Below are positions 59,952 to 64,000 of a stretch of DNA of 64,000 nt, piece by piece. Below the pieces are notes generated by a model, which ran no database searches, was not told where the DNA came from, and saw only the letters and a list, made by a program, of their open reading frames with translations. How positions within the stretch are numbered: the first letter of the stretch is position 1; every line of letters starts with the position of its first letter. Position numbers and translations under genes: made by a program. Source of the DNA: CAYREX01 sp964423505 (lineage in GTDB: Bacteria; Fermentibacterota; Fermentibacteria; Fermentibacterales; JCC-6); assembly GCA_964423505.1 (NCBI GenBank), contig CAYREX010000006.1:1-64000 (forward strand). The letters are read 5' to 3'.

Positions 59952-60766
59952 CACCCTCGGTCCCTCTCGCCCGGCTCCCTCTCCGCCTCCGCCTCCGTCT
60001 CTCTCTTCCGGCATCTCACCTCCTCGAGCCTGGCCAGGGCCGCGGCGGTGACCGCCGGGGCCAGCCCGAAGCGCTCCCTCACGAGGCCGGGGACGTCGGT
60101 GCGGAGCTTCTCGTTCCTGCTCCCTGAGGCGGAGGTCAGCCTGAGGTTCCGTCCCCGGGCGTAGAGCCTCTCCCCCTCCCTCCGCGCACCGAGCTGAGGC
60201 ACCCGCATGCCGGCGGCCGAGAAGGAGCGCACCCAGTGCTCCTCCAGCTCCGTCCTCGAGACCGGCCGGAGCGACAGCGAGTACCGGAGCTTCCACTCCG
60301 GACCCGCTCCCCCCCGGGTATGAAGCTCCAGCCTCTCCCCCGAGCCGTCCGGGCGCCACTGCATCGTCTGCCCCGGCAGCTCCAGGAGCGGCGCTCCGCC
60401 GCCATCCAGCCGCACCGGCTCGGGGACCAGGTAGCCCGGATCCGCCAGGTAGCTGCAGCCTTCGGCGCCGACCACCAGGGCGCAGTGGAGGTCCCTCCCG
60501 CTGCGCATGTCAGCCATGTGGAAGGTGCAGCTGTACCCCCTGGCGGTGAGCAGCCGCTCCAGCGTAGCCACCAGGGAGAAACAGGTTCCTCCGGTGCCGG
60601 AGAGCCGGTAGCCGCGAAGCACCTCCTCCGGTGACCTCATGGCAGCCGGTCCCTCGCCCCTCTCGGCCACTGCGAGTATCTTGGTGAGGTTCTCCCAGGG
60701 CACCCGGGAGAAGGAGCGCACGACTTCCTCCATCTCTCCGGCGCCCGGTCCCCGGTGCCTTGCCAT
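59951..60766 (-). CDS. Arylamine N-acetyltransferase-like protein
   Basis: The 271-residue product has the NAT triad in order: Cys in GTGGTCFSL, His in DLHCALVV and Asp in LADPGYLVP. FSRVPWENLTKILA resembles the NAT N-terminus. Substitutions around the active Cys (GGT rather than RGG) make its acetyl donor and acceptor uncertain, and it may be a peptide ligase or transglutaminase-like relative. It is coupled to the DUF4416 gene by an ATGA overlap. Confidence 0.72.
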   Translation of the reverse strand: MARHRGPGAGEMEEVVRSFSRVPWENLTKILAVAERGEGPAAMRSPEEVLRGYRLSGTGGTCFSLVATLERLLTARGYSCTFHMADMRSGRDLHCALVVGAEGCSYLADPGYLVPEPVRLDGGGAPLLELPGQTMQWRPDGSGERLELHTRGGAGPEWKLRYSLSLRPVSRTELEEHWVRSFSAAGMRVPQLGARREGERLYARGRNLRLTSASGSRNEKLRTDVPGLVRERFGLAPAVTAAALARLEEVRCRKRETEAEAEREPGERDRG

Positions 60767-60825
60767 GCGGCCCTCCCGCTCGCTGCGTGGGGTGCGGTCG
60801 GTCTGTCCAGAAGGAGGAAACGGTA

Positions 60826-61773
60826 ATGCGGAAGACCCGGATGCGCAAGCTCTCCGCCTTCTACCGGGAGACCTTCGGCGTCCGGGTCCACAAGGTCGGC
60901 CTGGTCTGCGGCTTCGGCTGCCCCGGCAGGGAGCCTCTCTCGCCCGCCGGCGCCTGCTCCTTCTGCCATCCGCTGGCCTCCCTCCCCGCCACCTGGAGGC
61001 CTGGCATGTCGCTGGCGGAGCAGCTCGAGGAGGGGATGAGGGTGGTGGGCAGGAGGTACTCCCCGGGCGCCTTCATCGCCTACCTCCAGGACGGCAGCGC
61101 CACCTGGCCCGACGCGGCCGGGCTGGAGGAGGCGGCGGAGGAGGTCCTCAGCCTGAGCGGGGAGAGGCTCGTCGGGATAGCCCTGTGCACCAGGCCGGAC
61201 TGCCTCGGCCCGGAGGCGGTCGATGTAGTGCGGAGGCTCTCACGTCGGACCTGGCTCCAGGTGGAGGTGGGGGTCCAGACCTGGAGCGCCGGGGCGCTGG
61301 AGCGCACCTGCCGCGGCCACGGCCCGGGCGCTTCGACCGAGGCCCTCGGCAGGCTCTCCGGCACAGGCGCCCACGTGGTGGCCCAGCTCGTGATCGGGCT
61401 GCCCGGGTCGAGCCCCCCGGACGTCGCCGCGGACGCCCGGGAGCTCGCGCGGTCGAACGCCAACGGCGTCAAGCTCCACAACCTCCACGTGGTCAGGGGA
61501 ACGCGCCTCGAGGAGGAATGGAGGCGGGGAGAGGTCCGGCTGCAGACCATGGAGGAGTACGCGAACGACGTAGTCCGCTTCCTGGAGAGGGTGCCGCCCG
61601 GGGTCGTCGTCCACAGGCTCACCGGCGAAGCCCCCCGCGATATGACCGCTGCACCGGAATGGTCTCTCCGCAAGGGCGAGGTCCTCCGCCGGATAGAGGA
61701 GATCATGGCAGCGCGGGACACCCGGCAGGGGAAGCTCCACGGCTCCCCGGTGGAAGCTCGCGGAGGGGGCTGA
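60826..61773 (+). CDS. Radical SAM protein, TIGR01212/YtqA family
   Basis: The 315-residue product starts at the ATG at 60826, eight bases after AAGGAGG. The cluster motif is C-x12-C-x2-C in GFGCPGREPLSPAGACSFCH. The family pattern FIAYLQDGSATW, IALCTRPDCL, LQVEVGVQTW and KLHNLHVVRGT follows. The family is uncharacterised, probably tRNA or protein modification. It is divergent from the NAT-like gene. Confidence 0.92.
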   Translation: MRKTRMRKLSAFYRETFGVRVHKVGLVCGFGCPGREPLSPAGACSFCHPLASLPATWRPGMSLAEQLEEGMRVVGRRYSPGAFIAYLQDGSATWPDAAGLEEAAEEVLSLSGERLVGIALCTRPDCLGPEAVDVVRRLSRRTWLQVEVGVQTWSAGALERTCRGHGPGASTEALGRLSGTGAHVVAQLVIGLPGSSPPDVAADARELARSNANGVKLHNLHVVRGTRLEEEWRRGEVRLQTMEEYANDVVRFLERVPPGVVVHRLTGEAPRDMTAAPEWSLRKGEVLRRIEEIMAARDTRQGKLHGSPVEARGGG

Positions 61774-61863
61774 GCGTTGCGCCCGGAGGCGGTCGCTCGT
61801 AGATTATGATGGCATAGGCCCATTGGCATTAATGCCCCAGCCGCACACTTCCCGGAGGTCCCC

Positions 61864-63231
61864 TTGATACGCAGGAGCACCATCGCAGACCTCTTGGCCG
61901 GAGCCCCGTCCGACCGGCCGGTAACCGTCATGGGATGGGTGCGCACGGCCAGGCGCTCCAAGAACGTCGCCTTCGCCGAGATAACCGACGGCAGCCCGGC
62001 CGGTCCGCTCCAGGCCGTCTTCGACAGGAGCGTCTTCACTGACGAAGAGCTGGCCGGGCTGACCACAGGGGCCTGCGTGAGCGTGACCGGCCGCCTCACC
62101 CCCTCCCCCGGCGGCGAGCAGGAGCTGGAGCTCCGGTCGGATTCGCTTGAGGTGCTAGGTCCGGCGCCGGACGACTACCCGCTCCAGAAGAAGCGGCACT
62201 CGCTGCAGTTCCTCAGGAGGATGCCGCACCTGAGGCCGAGGACCAACACGGTGGGCGCCGCCCTCAGGATGAGCCACCACCTGAGCATGGCCATCCACCG
62301 CTTCTTCGACTCGGAGGGCTTCTACTACGTCCACGCTCCGGTAATCACCTCCAGCGACGCCGAGGGCGCCGGAGAGGCGTTCACCGTAACAACCCTCGAG
62401 GACGGCCCGGGCGAGGAGGGCTGGGAGGGCGACTACTTCGGCCGGAGGGCCTACCTCACCGTCAGCGCGCAGCTGGAGGCTGAGCCGCTGGCACTGGCGC
62501 TGGGCAAGGTCTACACCTTCGGCCCCACCTTCCGCGCCGACCCGTCTGACACGAGGCTACATTCCGCCGAGTTCTGGATGGTGGAGCCGGAGATGGCCTT
62601 CCACGACCTGGAGGACTGCATGGGCCTCGCCGAGCGGATGCTCGCGTCCGTGGCATCTGCGGTTCGCGAGAGGTGCCCCTCGGAGCTGGCCTTCTTCCGC
62701 CGCTTCTACGCCGAGGACCTGGACGACAGGCTCGCGATGCTGGAGCGGGGCGGTTTCCGGCGCATCAGCTACGAGAGCGTCCTCGGCCTCCTCGCCGGTG
62801 AGGAGGAGCGCTTCGAGAGCGTCCCCTCGTGGGGGGACGACCTGATGACCGAGCACGAGCGCTACCTGACGGAGGAGCGCTTCGGCGGGCCGGTCTTCGT
62901 CACCGACTTCCCCACGACGCTGAAGCCCTTCTACATGAGGCTCGGCGACGACGGCCGCACCGTGGCCGGCGCCGACCTCCTGCTCCCCTGCGTAGGCGAG
63001 GCCGTCGGTGCCAGCCAGAGGGAGGAGAGGCTGGGGCTGCTCGAAGAGCGGGCCCGGCAGAGGGGTGTTGACGTATCCAGGTACGAATGGTACTTCGACC
63101 TCAGGAGGTGGGGCTCCGCCCCTCACTCGGGCTTCGGCCTCGGCTTCGAGAGGCTGCTCCTCTTCCTGAGCGGCATGGAGAACATAAGGGACGTGGTCCC
63201 CTTCCCGAGGACGAAGGGTCACCTCTACTGA
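61864..63231 (+). CDS. asnS: Asparaginyl-tRNA synthetase
   Basis: The 455-residue product starts at the TTG at 61864 with GGAGG upstream. It has an OB-fold anticodon domain (VTVMGWVRTARRSKNVAF) and class II motifs 2 and 3 (TFGPTFRADPSDTRLHSAEF; GFGLGFERLLLFLSGMENIR). The ending in FPRTKGHLY is typical of AsnS rather than AspS. Confidence 0.96.
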   Translation: MIRRSTIADLLAGAPSDRPVTVMGWVRTARRSKNVAFAEITDGSPAGPLQAVFDRSVFTDEELAGLTTGACVSVTGRLTPSPGGEQELELRSDSLEVLGPAPDDYPLQKKRHSLQFLRRMPHLRPRTNTVGAALRMSHHLSMAIHRFFDSEGFYYVHAPVITSSDAEGAGEAFTVTTLEDGPGEEGWEGDYFGRRAYLTVSAQLEAEPLALALGKVYTFGPTFRADPSDTRLHSAEFWMVEPEMAFHDLEDCMGLAERMLASVASAVRERCPSELAFFRRFYAEDLDDRLAMLERGGFRRISYESVLGLLAGEEERFESVPSWGDDLMTEHERYLTEERFGGPVFVTDFPTTLKPFYMRLGDDGRTVAGADLLLPCVGEAVGASQREERLGLLEERARQRGVDVSRYEWYFDLRRWGSAPHSGFGLGFERLLLFLSGMENIRDVVPFPRTKGHLY

Positions 63232-63316
63232 CGCAACGATGACTGCATGAAAGCATGAGAGAGAGCAGGGATAACGCAACAGGGGCCCGGCAGGGCCCGG
63301 CGGACGGAGGAGTCTG

Positions 63317-64000
63317 ATGGAGCGGAGTATGATAACCATCGACGGCAACGAGGCCGCCGCGAGGATAGGCCACAGGCTGAGCGAGGTGGTGGCCATATAT
63401 CCCATCACCCCCTCGAGCCCGATGGGGGAGCACGCCGACGCCTGGTCCTCGCAGGGCAGGACCAACATCTGGGGCACGGTCCCCCTCGTTCAGGAGATGC
63501 AGAGCGAGGGCGGCGCCGCCGCAGCGGTCCACGGCGCCCTCCAGACCGGAGGCCTGACCACGACCTTCACCGCCTCGCAGGGCCTCCTGCTCATGATACC
63601 CTCGATGTACAAGATAGCCGCCGAGCTGACGCCGGCGGTCTTCCACGTCTCCGCCAGGAGCCTCGCCTGCCAGGCCCTCTCCATCTTCGGCGACCACAGC
63701 GACGTGATGGCTGTCAGGCAGACCGGGTTCGGCCTGCTGGGCAGCGCCTCCATCCAGGAGGTAATGGACCTGGCGGTGATAGCTCACGCATCCGCGCTGA
63801 GGTCGCGCATCCCGTTCGTGCACTTCTTCGACGGCTTCCGCAGCAGCCACGAGATACAGAAGATAGAGCAGGTCTCCGACGAGACCCTCAGGGCCATGAT
63901 CGATGACGAGCTCGTCCTCGCGGTCAGGTCCAGGGCGCTGGACCCGAACCACCCGGTGGTCAGGGGCACCAGCCAGAACCCGGACGTCTACTTCCAGGGC
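63317..64000 (+). CDS. nifJ: Pyruvate:ferredoxin oxidoreductase, N-terminal part (cut by window end)
   Basis: Read from the ATG at 63317 (SD GGAGG at 63306-63310) to the window edge, the frame gives 228 codons without a stop. ITIDGNEAAARIGHRLSEVV, YPITPSSPMGEHAD, and FTASQGLLLMIPSMYKIAAE are in domain I of pyruvate:ferredoxin (flavodoxin) oxidoreductase. The enzyme oxidatively decarboxylates pyruvate to acetyl-CoA with reduced ferredoxin, marking an anaerobe. The thiamine- and iron-sulfur-binding domains are beyond the window. Confidence 0.93.
   Translation, partial: MERSMITIDGNEAAARIGHRLSEVVAIYPITPSSPMGEHADAWSSQGRTNIWGTVPLVQEMQSEGGAAAAVHGALQTGGLTTTFTASQGLLLMIPSMYKIAAELTPAVFHVSARSLACQALSIFGDHSDVMAVRQTGFGLLGSASIQEVMDLAVIAHASALRSRIPFVHFFDGFRSSHEIQKIEQVSDETLRAMIDDELVLAVRSRALDPNHPVVRGTSQNPDVYFQG

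Overview
The window has two unlike parts. Bases 1-7109 are an integron gene-cassette array. Thirteen attC recombination sites delimit twelve complete cassettes, all reading rightward. They carry four toxin-antitoxin pairs (HigBA-like, BrnTA-like, YefM/YoeB-like, ribbon-helix-helix/RelE-like), a GIY-YIG nuclease, a membrane-anchored receiver-domain protein, a small secreted protein, an unrecognised 224-residue protein, and three short cassettes with no credible gene. The three ORF-less cassettes are homologous to one another and share a conserved hairpin with one compensatory base-pair change. No integrase gene is visible; from the orientation of the cassettes, intI and attI should lie left of base 1.

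Bases 7210-64000 are dense, very G+C-rich core chromosome. A leftward run (17852 to 7210) holds lipid A/LPS genes in the order kdsB-kdsA-kdsC-kdsD-acyltransferase-lptC-lptA-lptB-rpoN, then a COG1839-type protein; this extends the kdsD-kdsC-lptC-lptA-lptB-rpoN order known from Proteobacteria. Rightward genes at 18017-21521 encode two paralogous secreted metalloprotease-like proteins with C-terminal sorting-type domains. A translationally coupled rightward quartet (22919-29778) encodes a lipoprotein and three polytopic membrane proteins of GT-C/TPR type. A biotin-dependent carboxyltransferase and its biotin carrier follow (29842-31710).

From 49716 down to 33715, nineteen leftward genes overlap or nearly touch: dapL, folB, folK, a deoxynucleoside kinase, panC, panD, a short glmU, a HIT protein, a LytR_C protein, rsfS, argS, a pfkB kinase, purM, gpmI, mnmA, nadA, a glutamine amidotransferase, manA and manC. 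The right end carries a cNMP-binding GGDEF protein, a gingipain-like (C25) protease with a sorting-type tail, a nuclease-helicase fusion, a repeat-rich lipoprotein, RNase HIII, a DUF3108 protein, an aminotransferase, DUF4416 and NAT-like proteins, a TIGR01212-type radical SAM protein, asnS, and the start of a pyruvate:ferredoxin oxidoreductase.

The organism is a diderm with LPS (kds, lpt, LpxL-like acyltransferase) and probably anaerobic (pyruvate:ferredoxin oxidoreductase). It exports proteins with FlgD/T9SS-like C-terminal domains. This suggests an FCB-group bacterium, perhaps a Fermentibacterota-like candidate phylum; that is inference, since no rRNA or phylogenetic marker could be compared. 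Core genes use AGG (Arg) and ATA (Ile) freely despite high G+C. Several cassettes are visibly more A+T-rich.

Outside the ORF-less cassettes no stretch over 300 bases lacks a gene. No rRNA, tRNA, CRISPR array, insertion sequence or replication origin was found.
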